Assembly: GCF_900142175.1 (NCBI RefSeq)
Contig: NZ_FQZX01000002.1
Span: 124,001 to 188,000 of the forward strand
Origin: Maribacter aquivivus
GTDB taxonomy: Bacteria > Bacteroidota > Bacteroidia > Flavobacteriales > Flavobacteriaceae
Length of the DNA stretch: 64,000 nt
Direction: 5' to 3'
The notes below the pieces were generated by a model that worked only from the letters and a program-made list of their open reading frames with translations, had not been told where the DNA came from and made no database searches. How positions within the stretch are numbered: the first letter of the stretch is position 1; each line of letters opens with the position of its first letter. Shown in pieces: positions 24,145 to 33,023 of the stretch. The position numbers and the translations under genes are program-made.

Positions 24145-25614
24145 ATGAAATTAGATTATAAAAAAATACATACACTAGGGGAGTTAAAAGCTGCCGGATA
24201 TAAAACAAAGAGTGTAAAAGACGAGTTACGAGATAATCTCATTGAAAAAATAAAAAAGGGCGAAGATGCTTTTCCTGGAGTTTGGGGATATGAAGACACC
24301 GTTATTCCAGAGTTGGAACGTGCTATTCTATCTCGGCATAATATTAATTTATTAGGATTACGTGGTCAGGCGAAAACACGTTTGGCGCATTTAATGGTGA
24401 ATCTGTTAGATGAGTATATCCCTGTTGTAGAAGGTTCTGAAATTAATGATGACCCTATGAAACCGATGTCTAGATATGCGATGGAATTAATCAAAGAAAA
24501 AGGCGATGATACTCCCGTTACTTGGATGCATAAAGACGAACGTTTTGCTGAGAAATTAGCTACTCCTGATGTAACTGTTGCAGATTTAATTGGTGATGTC
24601 GATCCAATTAAAGCGGCGAATTTAAAATTATCATATGCAGATGACAGGGTAATACATTTCGGAATGATACCTCGTGCCAACCGTTGTATTTTTGTTATCA
24701 ACGAACTACCAGATTTACAGGCACGTATACAAGTATCCTTATTTAATATATTGGAAGAAGGAGATATACAGATTCGCGGCTTCAAACTGAGATTACCGTT
24801 AGATATTCAGTTCGTATTTACTGCAAACCCTGAAGATTACACTAATAGAGGTAGTATCGTTACTCCGCTGAAAGATAGAATTGGGTCGCAAATATTGACG
24901 CATTACCCAGATGATATTGAAATAGCTAGAAAAATTACCGAGCAAGAAGCTAAGCTAGATTCACGACAAACAGATGCCGTATATGTACCGGACTTAGCGA
25001 AAGACTTACTTGAACAAATTATTTTTGAAGCACGTGAAAGTGAATATGTAGATGCTAAAAGCGGTGTAAGTGCCCGAACCAGTATTACTGCGTTTGAAAA
25101 CTTGTTAAGTACAGCGGAGCTAAGATCATTGTTAAACGGCGGAGATCATACGATGGTGCGCTTGAGTGATTTCTTGGGTATTATTCCTGCAATTACCGGT
25201 AAAATAGAATTGGTGTATGAAGGAGAGCAGGAGGGAGCTGACGGCGTTGCTGCTATATTGATAGATGATGCTGTAAAGTCTTTATTCCCAGAATATTTTC
25301 CTAAAATAAATAAGCTGGAGCGTAAAGATGAAGAAACCGTTTATGACGAATTATTACATTGGTTCTTTCAAGGAGATGGAATTGAGTTAATGGACGATTT
25401 TACTGATGAAGAGTATAAACGTGCCTTAGATAGCATACCAGCTTTGAATCAATTATTAAAAGATCATCAACCAGATTATGACGCTAAAGATGTTTATTTC
25501 TTAAAAGAACTCTTACTTTGGGGATTGGTTTCTCACAAAAAATTGAACAAACAACGTTTCACTGATGGGTTTGAGTTTAAAGACCTCTATAGCAGTTTCT
25601 TAAAAGATATTTAG
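24145..25614 (+). CDS. ChlI/MoxR-type AAA+ ATPase
   Basis: A 489-residue AAA+ protein of the magnesium-chelatase subunit I/MoxR class. Walker A is GLRGQAKT at 71-78; the Walker B position reads CIFVINELPDL (Asn186-Glu187, not Asp-Glu); sensor 1 is VFTANPEDYTNRG, and the arginine-finger region is PLKDRIGSQI. A C-terminal helical lid (about 270-360) is followed by an acidic tail domain. With the VWA protein immediately upstream it forms a motor-adaptor pair of the RavA-ViaA/BchI-BchD kind. A terminator follows after one base. Confidence 0.92.
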   Translation: MKLDYKKIHTLGELKAAGYKTKSVKDELRDNLIEKIKKGEDAFPGVWGYEDTVIPELERAILSRHNINLLGLRGQAKTRLAHLMVNLLDEYIPVVEGSEINDDPMKPMSRYAMELIKEKGDDTPVTWMHKDERFAEKLATPDVTVADLIGDVDPIKAANLKLSYADDRVIHFGMIPRANRCIFVINELPDLQARIQVSLFNILEEGDIQIRGFKLRLPLDIQFVFTANPEDYTNRGSIVTPLKDRIGSQILTHYPDDIEIARKITEQEAKLDSRQTDAVYVPDLAKDLLEQIIFEARESEYVDAKSGVSARTSITAFENLLSTAELRSLLNGGDHTMVRLSDFLGIIPAITGKIELVYEGEQEGADGVAAILIDDAVKSLFPEYFPKINKLERKDEETVYDELLHWFFQGDGIELMDDFTDEEYKRALDSIPALNQLLKDHQPDYDAKDVYFLKELLLWGLVSHKKLNKQRFTDGFEFKDLYSSFLKDI

Positions 25615-25615
25615 T

Positions 25616-25649
25616 AAAAAAGCCCTTTCATTCTTGAAAGGGCTTTTTT
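25616..25649 (+). terminator. Rho-independent terminator of the VWA-AAA operon
   Basis: AAAAAGCCCTTTCA and TGAAAGGGCTTTTTT form a perfect stem with a TTCT loop and end in a T run. It starts two bases after the AAA stop codon. Confidence 0.95.
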
Positions 25650-25813
25650 ATTGCTCTAAATGTGAAAAAATTAACGATTTGTTATATTTTGATTTTCAGG
25701 TAGTTAAACATATTTTGTAAGATAATACTAACAAGAACTTTTTATTATCGTTTTCGCTTATAAATGTATTAACATACCTTTAACTCAAACATTATATAAA
25801 ATCATTAATTATT

Positions 25814-27001
25814 ATGAAGAATATTAGAAAACCCCTGATGTATTTATCAGTTGCTGCTTTGCTATTTTCGTGTACCAAAACCGAAGAAGTAGAAGTAGAA
25901 AGAATTGTGGAAACAGAAGTAGAAGTAGAGAAAATAGTAGAAGTGCCAACGGCAATTGATTTATCTCAAGTTTCTCTTGCATCAAGTGCATCGATGACTA
26001 CAGAATCAGAAGCACAAGTTATTATTATTTCTGCTGCAATAGAAACGGCACAAGAAGAAGATGCTGTTATTCAATTAAACTTTGCAGGTTCTGCAGTTTT
26101 AGAATCTGATTATACTGTGAGTTCAAGTTCAATAACTGTTGCTGCTGGTGAACTTACCGGTACAACAGAACTTACTATTATATCTGATGGTGTGTTTGAA
26201 AGCGGTATAGAAAATATTGTAATCAGTTTAGCAGAATTATCTAATACTATTACACCTAGTGCAGACGGTAGTATATTACAAATAGATATTACAGATGGTG
26301 AAGCAATAATAGGTTTTAATTCTTCAACTATAACTATAGAAGAAAACTCGTTCTACCAATTAGAGATTGTTCTTAGTAAAGCTTTAAATGAAGACATTGT
26401 AGTTTACTTTAGCGGAGAAAGTAACAACGGAAGATATAGCGTTTATTCTGGTGGTGAAGTTATCATAAAAGCAGGTGAAACATCTAAGTTTGTTTCTGTT
26501 GATGCCGATGACAACCAATTAACATCTGAAGGTGATAATGTAATTACGGTTTCTATTGACAGTGTTGAAAATGATGACATTATTATTGGCTCTGTAGGGT
26601 CTATTGCAATTTCAACTACTGAAATTAGTGAAGGTTTACAAATTACTAGTACTTGGACAACTCAAGATGATTTATTTGATTTAAGGGTTTACAATTCTGC
26701 AGGTGAAGTGGAAGAATCTACGCTTACCGGTACTAATGGTTCTGAAGAGCTATTTATAAATAAATTAGATTTTTCTCCATTAGCAAACGGTACTTATACT
26801 ATAGAATTGATTGCTTATGACTTTGATGGTACAGCTTCAGAAACGGTAACGTTCAGTTTCCTTGATGAAAATGGTGGTACATATGATGGACCTTATACTT
26901 TTATAGCAAACAATGCACCTTCAAATGATAGAATACCAGTTTTTGAATTAGAAGTATTAGATGGTGTGTATACAATTACACAAACCAGCACTTCTAACTA
27001 A
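25814..27001 (+). CDS. Calx-beta-like lipoprotein
   Basis: A 395-residue lipoprotein (lipobox AALLFSCTKTEEVEVE, with acidic residues after the Cys). Residues 22-48 are a Val/Glu/Lys repeat stalk (EVEVERIVETEVEVEKIVEV). Two Calx-beta-type domains follow: about 50-155 (LNFAGSAVLESDYTVSSSSITVAAGELTGTTELTIISDGVFE) and about 160-265 (FNSSTITIEENSFYQLEIVLSKAL). The C-terminal part looks like another beta sandwich. Calx-beta modules bind calcium and mediate surface contacts. A cell-surface structural or adhesive role is likely. Confidence 0.82.
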   Translation: MKNIRKPLMYLSVAALLFSCTKTEEVEVERIVETEVEVEKIVEVPTAIDLSQVSLASSASMTTESEAQVIIISAAIETAQEEDAVIQLNFAGSAVLESDYTVSSSSITVAAGELTGTTELTIISDGVFESGIENIVISLAELSNTITPSADGSILQIDITDGEAIIGFNSSTITIEENSFYQLEIVLSKALNEDIVVYFSGESNNGRYSVYSGGEVIIKAGETSKFVSVDADDNQLTSEGDNVITVSIDSVENDDIIIGSVGSIAISTTEISEGLQITSTWTTQDDLFDLRVYNSAGEVEESTLTGTNGSEELFINKLDFSPLANGTYTIELIAYDFDGTASETVTFSFLDENGGTYDGPYTFIANNAPSNDRIPVFELEVLDGVYTITQTSTSN

Positions 27002-27012
27002 GAATGTTATTT

Positions 27013-27080
27013 TAGATAGTTTTATTTTAACTATCTACTTTATAAAAAAAGCCCTATCCAATTTGGATGGGGCTTTCTCT
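27013..27080. terminator. Double hairpin between convergent genes
   Basis: First hairpin: TAGATAGTT (27013-27021) with AACTATCTA (27029-27037). Second: AAAGCCCTATCCA (27048-27060) with TGGATGGGGCTTT (27064-27076), allowing one G-T pair, followed by T-rich sequence. Together they end the Calx-beta lipoprotein transcript and, on the other strand, the histidine kinase transcript. Confidence 0.85.
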
Positions 27081-27100
27081 TTTTCACAGCAAAATTAAAA

Positions 27101-28597
27101 TTATTGTAATTGATAAGCAGGCAGTTTAAATATAAAAGAACTTCCTTCATAGGGTTTACTTAAAACTACTATGGTTGTATCATGTAAATCCATTATTTTT
27201 TTGACGATAGCCAAACCTAATCCAAGTCCTTGTTTCTTGGTATGTTCATCAACTTGCTTGTAGCGATCAAAAATAAAGGGTTGATCATTTACAGGTATAC
27301 CGTTGCCAGTATCGGTTATATTTATTTCAATCTGTTTGCCCATTTTTACAAGACTTAAAGTAACCTTACCATTAGGCTCAGTGTATTTGATAGCATTTTC
27401 AATTAAATTCTGTAATGCTCTTTCTACTAAACCTATATCTGCATAAACCATATAGTTTTCTTCAGGGTTCTCTAATTGTAACTGTATTTGTTTCTGTTCA
27501 GCCAATAGCTTGAATTTAGCTATTAGATCATGAGATAGTTCTGTAATTGAAAATGGCTCTTTAATAGGGGTTACTTGTTCTGCCTCTAATTTAGAATATT
27601 CAAATAGCTGGTTAATTAGACTTGAGAGCTTATCTATGTTATTATGGGTAATCTGTAAATATTCTTCTTTTTGAAGTTCTGTAAGCGAGTCTTTCTTAAT
27701 CTGTAGTGTTTCAATATACCCTTTTAAAACAGCTAATGGCGTACGTAAATCGTGAGAAACATTTGCAATTAATTCTCTACGTAGATTATCTACAGATTTC
27801 ATTTTATCCATGTTATCTACAATGGTATCTGCCATTTCATTAAAAGACAAGGCAACCACCTCAATATCTGATTGTTCAGGATTCTCTATTCTAATATCTA
27901 AATCACCTTCTTGAAATTTGCGTACTGTCTGGGTAATTAATCTAAGATTTTTAGTCAAGAACCAAATACTTAGAATTCCGATCAATGCAGAAAATAGCAT
28001 GGTCAGTACTATAGCACCGATACTTAGTTTGGTAAAATATGTCCCGAAAAGGCTATCGCTTATTAGTGCTAATTCTTTACCTGCTACTATAATATAAATA
28101 TAGCCTTCATGACCATCTACAGAAAATGGTGCAGCAGAAAATATGTTTTGTTCTTCACGATTTAGTGGGTCATCACCTAAAATGAATTCTTCACCCTTGG
28201 TTTCTATAAACTTATTGATAGGATCTAGAGAAACCGATTTCATCGGCTCATTATCATTGTGTTCGAGCACTACAGAATATAGAATGTCACCAGATTTGTC
28301 TAGAAGATAAACTTCGATACCACGATTTACTGCCATCATATCGTGCATAAGATCTCCGAAAAGTGCTTTGTTAACGGTACCATCTTCTAAAAACGGAGCG
28401 GCATTTTGAAATTTTTCTTGAATTACATGGTTTGCCACATTCGCATTTATGCGCTGTGTAATAGCTTGGTTATAATTCAGGGTTAGGTAACCTGTAATGA
28501 AAATATATGAGGCTCCCATTAATACTATCAGAAATATGAAAGCTATCCATAATTTCTTAACCAATTTTGGAGTAAGGGTTTTACCGTTATCTATCAT
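27101..28597 (-). CDS. Membrane sensor histidine kinase
   Basis: A 498-residue kinase: transmembrane helix at about 14-34, a periplasmic sensor of about 145 residues, a second helix at about 185-213, HAMP (about 213-265), HisKA with the phosphorylated His in NVSHDLRTPLAVLKGY, and HATPase with NLIENAIKY, DTGNGIP and QGLGLGLAIVKKI. All catalytic boxes are intact. Its start overlaps the end of the response regulator gene by 4 bases, so the two form a pair. The signal is unknown; there is no obvious target gene nearby. Confidence 0.95.
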   Translation of the reverse strand: MIDNGKTLTPKLVKKLWIAFIFLIVLMGASYIFITGYLTLNYNQAITQRINANVANHVIQEKFQNAAPFLEDGTVNKALFGDLMHDMMAVNRGIEVYLLDKSGDILYSVVLEHNDNEPMKSVSLDPINKFIETKGEEFILGDDPLNREEQNIFSAAPFSVDGHEGYIYIIVAGKELALISDSLFGTYFTKLSIGAIVLTMLFSALIGILSIWFLTKNLRLITQTVRKFQEGDLDIRIENPEQSDIEVVALSFNEMADTIVDNMDKMKSVDNLRRELIANVSHDLRTPLAVLKGYIETLQIKKDSLTELQKEEYLQITHNNIDKLSSLINQLFEYSKLEAEQVTPIKEPFSITELSHDLIAKFKLLAEQKQIQLQLENPEENYMVYADIGLVERALQNLIENAIKYTEPNGKVTLSLVKMGKQIEINITDTGNGIPVNDQPFIFDRYKQVDEHTKKQGLGLGLAIVKKIMDLHDTTIVVLSKPYEGSSFIFKLPAYQLQ

Positions 28598-29292
28598 GCC
28601 ATTATCTCTTCATTAAATTTATAACCAACGCCCCAAGTTGTCAAAATGTAATTGGGGTTTGCCATATCAGATTCTATTTTGGCTCGTAACCTGTTTATAT
28701 GAGAATTTACAGTGTGTTCGTAACCTTCAAAATTATATCCCCATATAATATTTAGTAATTCGGTTCTGGTATAGTTTCTACCAGGGTTAGAGGCCATTAG
28801 CACCAATAATTCAAACTCTTTGGGTGATAATTCTATTTTGTAGTCACCTAATACAACTTTTCGTTTATCAATATCAATAGAAAGTCCTTCTGCCAAAATT
28901 ATTGAGGTGTCTGGCTGTTTCGTTTCCACTTTATTTGATCTTCGAAGCACCGCTTTAATTCTTGCCAAAAGCTCTCTAATACTAAAGGGCTTCGTCATAT
29001 AATCATCTGCACCTATCTCTAAACCTAAGACACGATCTATCTCTTCAGATTTTGCAGTTAGCATAATTACGGGCGTATTTTTAGTAGCACGTAGCCTTCT
29101 GCAAATTTCAACTCCATCTAAGCCAGGTAGGGTAAGGTCTAATAGAATTAACGAGTAATCGTTCTCAATGGCTAAGTTTAGCCCTTCGTTGCCATCCATC
29201 GCCATAGTGGTTTCATAACTAACATCAGAGAGATGTAGTTCTAATAGCTTAATGATTTCAGGATCATCCTCAATAATAAGTATACGTTTCAT
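28594..29292 (-). CDS. OmpR/PhoB-type response regulator
   Basis: A 232-residue regulator. The receiver has acidic residues in IIEDDPEI, phospho-acceptor Asp in LILLDLTLPGLDG (about residue 52) and Lys in MTKPFS. The C-terminal winged helix has ELSPKEFELLVLMASNPGRNYTRTELLNIIW and the recognition helix HTVNSHINRLRAKIE. It is transcribed before the histidine kinase, which it overlaps by 4 bases, and is therefore the partner of that kinase. Confidence 0.96.
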   Translation of the reverse strand: MKRILIIEDDPEIIKLLELHLSDVSYETTMAMDGNEGLNLAIENDYSLILLDLTLPGLDGVEICRRLRATKNTPVIMLTAKSEEIDRVLGLEIGADDYMTKPFSIRELLARIKAVLRRSNKVETKQPDTSIILAEGLSIDIDKRKVVLGDYKIELSPKEFELLVLMASNPGRNYTRTELLNIIWGYNFEGYEHTVNSHINRLRAKIESDMANPNYILTTWGVGYKFNEEIMA

Positions 29293-29471
29293 AATCAGTT
29301 ACGAATAAAGAAAAAAAGTATCACAGAAGAATCACATTTAAAGAAAAACAGTTCTTACAAGGTGATTTTGCTTCGTAGTAGGTCGCATAATATTTTGATA
29401 ATTACATGAACCTCAAATAATTATTTCCATTTATGGGCATGTAATCATAGCGTAGTCAAAAAATATAAGAC

Positions 29472-29502
29472 AAAAAAAACCTCGATAATTGCTTATCGAG
29501 GT
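29472..29502 (-). terminator. Terminator of the four-helix membrane protein gene
   Basis: ACCTCGATAA (29479-29488) pairs with TTATCGAGGT (29493-29502) around TTGC. Read on the minus strand it ends in a run of eight T. It separates the membrane protein gene from the response regulator gene downstream. Confidence 0.88.
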
Positions 29503-29521
29503 CTATATATTTTATGGATTC

Positions 29522-30007
29522 CTAATTATTCCAATGATCCACATGTTGGTTCATGTCGTCAAATATGTAAGTACCTACCATTTCTTTTCTATACAAAACG
29601 GCTAAAAATGTTACTAATAATAACACAGCATATAAAGCTATCATTAAATATCCCAGAGGTAAAAATGTACCCGGTATAAGATGATTTTCAAAATCAGAAT
29701 AGCTAGACAATACTATTATTGTCTCTACCATTTTATAAATATATACTAATGATATAGCATAAAGAACATATTCTAAGGTTCGCATTGGTGGGTCACTCAA
29801 TTCCTTCTCACTAATTTTAAACCACAGTACATATAAAAATACTAAGTGAATAACTGATAAAATAGGAAAGATGTAGTTTTCGACTTTGAAAAAATAAAAC
29901 TTATTGGTGTATAGCCCGTAAAAACTAAAGATATTCAATAAAAACAGTACAACAATAGAAACAATTAATGTTCGTTTCCAAGTAAATAATCCTTTAATAG
30001 AATTCAT
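29522..30007 (-). CDS. Four-helix integral membrane protein, hypothetical
   Basis: A 161-residue protein with four transmembrane helices at about 12-33, 44-63, 78-103 and 115-140. The short C-terminus is charged (KEMVGTYIFDDMNQHVDHWNN). No conserved catalytic motif or known family is visible. It is a single-gene unit with its own terminator. Function unknown. Confidence 0.72.
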   Translation of the reverse strand: MNSIKGLFTWKRTLIVSIVVLFLLNIFSFYGLYTNKFYFFKVENYIFPILSVIHLVFLYVLWFKISEKELSDPPMRTLEYVLYAISLVYIYKMVETIIVLSSYSDFENHLIPGTFLPLGYLMIALYAVLLLVTFLAVLYRKEMVGTYIFDDMNQHVDHWNN

Positions 30008-30285
30008 AAAATTTAGTTTTCATTGGTTCGGGAGAACCTTAGTTTCGATGCAATTACGGGGAAGCTGTTGTATTACTTAAAACAATTCGATGAACGGTTA
30101 ACTTTGTTGTTCAAGACCCTGATTTTAAGTAAACCATACTTTAATATTACTATTTTTTATGAACATTAACAATAATTTACCTATAATAATAGTGTAGGAA
30201 TGTATAATGTATTTACCACGTAAAATAAAGAATGTAATTAAAAGTAAATGAAGAGAATTTAAACGAGTTGTTTAGTAATGATTAT

Positions 30286-30299
30286 AATGTAATTACATT
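30286..30299. promoter_or_regulatory. Perfect 14-base palindrome next to the TruA-like start codon
   Basis: AATGTAATTACATT lies 6 bases before ATG 30306, over the ribosome-binding region. A half copy, AATGTAATTA, occurs about 55 bases upstream near 30233. This could be an operator for a dimeric regulator or a start-masking hairpin; no regulator can be assigned. Confidence 0.4.
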
Positions 30300-30305
30300 T
30301 ACATA

Positions 30306-31091
30306 ATGAAGAAACAGCGTTTTTGTTATTTGGTACGTCTGCAGTATTTGGGCTTTAGATTTAATGGTTGGCAAGTGCAACCTAAGCTACGTACTATTGT
30401 AGGTATGCTCAATAAAACATTTACCTTTCTATACACTGATAGTCCCTTTAAAATATTGGGTGCCGGTAGAACCGACGCTAAGGTTTCTTCATTAGATGGT
30501 GCATTTGAACTTTTTGTTGAAGAACCATTATTAGACTTAGATCTTTTCTTAAAAGATTTTAATAAAAATCTACCTTCAGATATTCGGTTACTTTCAATTG
30601 AACCTATTGGTCAAGATTTTAATATTATAAAGGATAGTAAAACGAAGGAATATAATTACTTTTTTTCCTTCGGATGCAAGAATCACCCGTTTAGCGCACC
30701 TTTTATAACCAATTATATAGATGAGCTAGATTTGGAGTTAATGAAACAGGCTGCTTCTCTGTTTGTAGGCACCCATGATTTCAGTGTTTATACAGCATCT
30801 TTAAAACCCACTACAATTGCCGTTCGTGAAATTGAAGGATGTACTATTGTAGCTAATGATATTTTAACAGCTAATTTTTTTCCAGAGCATAGTTATATCT
30901 TAAAAATTAAAGGAAAGGGATTTATGAGATATCAAATTAGAATGATAATGGGGGCGCTAGTGCAACTTGGTAAACACGAACTTAGCATTGAAGAAATTAA
31001 GGCTTCTTTAGTTACTGGTTCTGATCATAAACTAAATTCCATAGCACCTGGTTCTGGCTTAATTTTAAACAAACTTGACTTTAATAAGTAG
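30306..31091 (+). CDS. TruA-family tRNA pseudouridine synthase, divergent
   Basis: A 261-residue TruA-fold enzyme, which converts uridine to pseudouridine in the tRNA anticodon arm. The catalytic Asp57 lies in GAGRTDAKVSS; the normal motif is GRTDAGVHA, so the Gly-Val-His part is changed. Other family marks are present: YLVRLQYLGFRFNGWQVQP, SFGCKNHPF, FVGTHDFSVYTAS, GKGFMRYQIRMIMGALVQLG. It may be a paralogue with an altered target. CorA follows 34 bases later and could be cotranscribed. Confidence 0.88.
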   Translation: MKKQRFCYLVRLQYLGFRFNGWQVQPKLRTIVGMLNKTFTFLYTDSPFKILGAGRTDAKVSSLDGAFELFVEEPLLDLDLFLKDFNKNLPSDIRLLSIEPIGQDFNIIKDSKTKEYNYFFSFGCKNHPFSAPFITNYIDELDLELMKQAASLFVGTHDFSVYTASLKPTTIAVREIEGCTIVANDILTANFFPEHSYILKIKGKGFMRYQIRMIMGALVQLGKHELSIEEIKASLVTGSDHKLNSIAPGSGLILNKLDFNK

Positions 31092-31125
31092 TTTATAGTT
31101 TTAATATATTTATAAAAAATTATTC

Positions 31126-32220
31126 ATGGCTGTAAATAAGAAGCTCAACTTCCCTAAACGTAAAAAGAAAAAGTCTCGCCAGCATAATAAGCTAGGTAAA
31201 GCACCAGGAACCATAAGTTACATGGGTGATAAGGAGCTAAGTGACAGTTTAATCTATAGTACTACCTATAATGCTGATGGCTTTGAAACTAATGAATTTG
31301 AAAGCTTAGATCAGTTTTTTAAAGAAGAGCGAGCCGACAAAATTTCATGGATCAATGTAGTTGGTATTACAGATGAACCATTTATTGAAAGAATAGGCAA
31401 GCATTTTAACTTGAATCCACTGGTGCTTGAAGATATTGTTAATACTGAACAGCGCCCTAAAATAGATGAATACGACGATTATATTTTTGGAATCTTTAGA
31501 ATGCTATACATTTCTAATGAAGATGAAATCATTGGTGAACATATAGCACTTGTCTTACATGAAAATACCGTTCTGGTTTTTCAAGAAGTTAAAGCTGATG
31601 TTTTTGACGGTTTACGAGATCGTATCACCGGTAAACTTGGTCGTATAAGAACTAGGGGAGCAGATTACTTATTTTTCGCCTTACTTGATGCTATCGTTGA
31701 TAATTACTTCTTAGCCATAGAAAACCTTAATAATAGAATTGAAAATTTAGAAGAAGAGGTATATCAAAATCCTGAGCCGATAGTTGCTAAAAATATACAG
31801 CAGTTAAAAAAAGAGGTTTTAAAGATTAGGCGTTGGGTGTTCCCTGTCAAAGAATTGATCAGTAGATTAATTGACACAGAAAATCAATTAATTACCAAAG
31901 ACACTAAGTTATTCTTGCGCGATGTATTGGACCATACCATTGAAATAAATGAAAGTTTACAGATTTATCGTGAAATGTCTATGAGCTTAATGGAGATGTA
32001 CATGAGTAATATGAGTAATAAGATGAACGAGGTCATGAAGGTTCTGACCATAATGGCATCTATTTTTATTCCGTTAACGTTTATTGCCGGTGTCTACGGT
32101 ATGAATTTTGACCATATGCCAGAGCTTCATTATAAATATGGATACTACGTGGTTTGGGCTGTAATGATTATTCTTTTTATAGGAATGATGTTTTATTTTA
32201 AAAAGAAAAAATGGCTTTAA
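31126..32220 (+). CDS. corA: Magnesium/cobalt transporter CorA
   Basis: A 364-residue CorA-type divalent cation channel. The long N-terminal cytoplasmic domain (about 1-300) ends in helices rich in Glu, with EEVYQNPEPIVAKNIQQLKKEVLKIRRWVFP. Two C-terminal transmembrane helices (about 303-322 and 336-356) flank the selectivity signature GVYGMNFDHMPE. The Lys-rich tail FKKKKWL is normal for the family. The N-terminal 30 residues are unusually rich in Lys/Arg. No metal riboswitch is visible in the short leader. Confidence 0.94.
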   Translation: MAVNKKLNFPKRKKKKSRQHNKLGKAPGTISYMGDKELSDSLIYSTTYNADGFETNEFESLDQFFKEERADKISWINVVGITDEPFIERIGKHFNLNPLVLEDIVNTEQRPKIDEYDDYIFGIFRMLYISNEDEIIGEHIALVLHENTVLVFQEVKADVFDGLRDRITGKLGRIRTRGADYLFFALLDAIVDNYFLAIENLNNRIENLEEEVYQNPEPIVAKNIQQLKKEVLKIRRWVFPVKELISRLIDTENQLITKDTKLFLRDVLDHTIEINESLQIYREMSMSLMEMYMSNMSNKMNEVMKVLTIMASIFIPLTFIAGVYGMNFDHMPELHYKYGYYVVWAVMIILFIGMMFYFKKKKWL

Positions 32221-32407
32221 TAGTTATTCAGAAACTTTCTACTTTATATAGCGCTACAATGCATTTCCATTAAAGATTAAATGTAACGGGTCATTGCTAA
32301 TAGTACATTTCATATATCTTGCTTATATCTAAAACATTAGATATAAGTGATTTAGATACATTATACAATACTGTGTTTAAGTCTATTATTAACTTAAAAT
32401 AATATAT

Positions 32408-32950
32408 ATGAAAATGAAAACTATTTATATGTCAATTGCCGGACTATTTTTAACGACTGGTACTTTGTTGGCACAAGAAAACAATCAAGAAATATTAGAT
32501 ACCAAAATTTCTAAATCGTACACAATTGATGACGGAAAAAAATTAGTAAAGAATACGGTAGTTATAACTACGAGGAGATTAAATACTGTAGAAAATGCGG
32601 AAAAAGATCAAGGGAAAGTAAATCAAGATAGAGTAGTGGATAGTGTTTCTACCATTATCAAAACAGTACAAATAGATAATGACGATGACGATGCCTTTGA
32701 CGAAAAAATAGTCTTTAGTTATGAGTCCAAAACTCCAGAAGATTTTGTTTTAGTTTCTAAGAATGATGAATTGGTTGTTGCTATGAACGAAGGTGAAAAC
32801 TTGAAAATAGTTGAAAACTTAAGCTTAAAAAAGAAAGAGGCAGCTGAAAACAAGACCACTTATATATTCACCAATGAACATGGTGAAAATTTAGAGTTCT
32901 TAGTGCAAGAGTATAGTAAGCCTATTGATACTGCAATGTTAGAGAAATAA
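32408..32950 (+). CDS. Hypothetical exported protein, 180 residues
   Basis: A signal peptide (about 1-22, TTGTLLAQ) is followed by a hydrophilic beta-rich domain with an acidic stretch (about 93-103, DNDDDDAFDEK). Alternating strands such as KLVKNTVVITTRRLN and KTTYIFTNEHGENLEFLVQEY suggest a small periplasmic beta fold. I do not recognise the family. It is a single gene with a strong terminator behind it. Confidence 0.72.
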   Translation: MKMKTIYMSIAGLFLTTGTLLAQENNQEILDTKISKSYTIDDGKKLVKNTVVITTRRLNTVENAEKDQGKVNQDRVVDSVSTIIKTVQIDNDDDDAFDEKIVFSYESKTPEDFVLVSKNDELVVAMNEGENLKIVENLSLKKKEAAENKTTYIFTNEHGENLEFLVQEYSKPIDTAMLEK

Positions 32951-32970
32951 TATTGCTATCATGTTAGAAC

Positions 32971-33005
32971 AAAAAAGAGCCGTTTACACGGCTCTTTTTT
33001 TTTAT
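32971..33005. terminator. Bidirectional terminator
   Basis: AAAAGAGCCG and CGGCTCTTTT form a perfect stem around TTTACA, with A and T runs on the two sides. It lies between the convergent exported-protein gene and cysM. Confidence 0.95.
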
Positions 33006-33023
33006 ATACTATTTTATAAAATA

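Noticed and set aside
30026-30039. GGTTCGGGAGAACC read as a tRNA T-arm
   Set aside because: It is a short palindrome with no acceptor stem, anticodon arm or CCA-type end around it.
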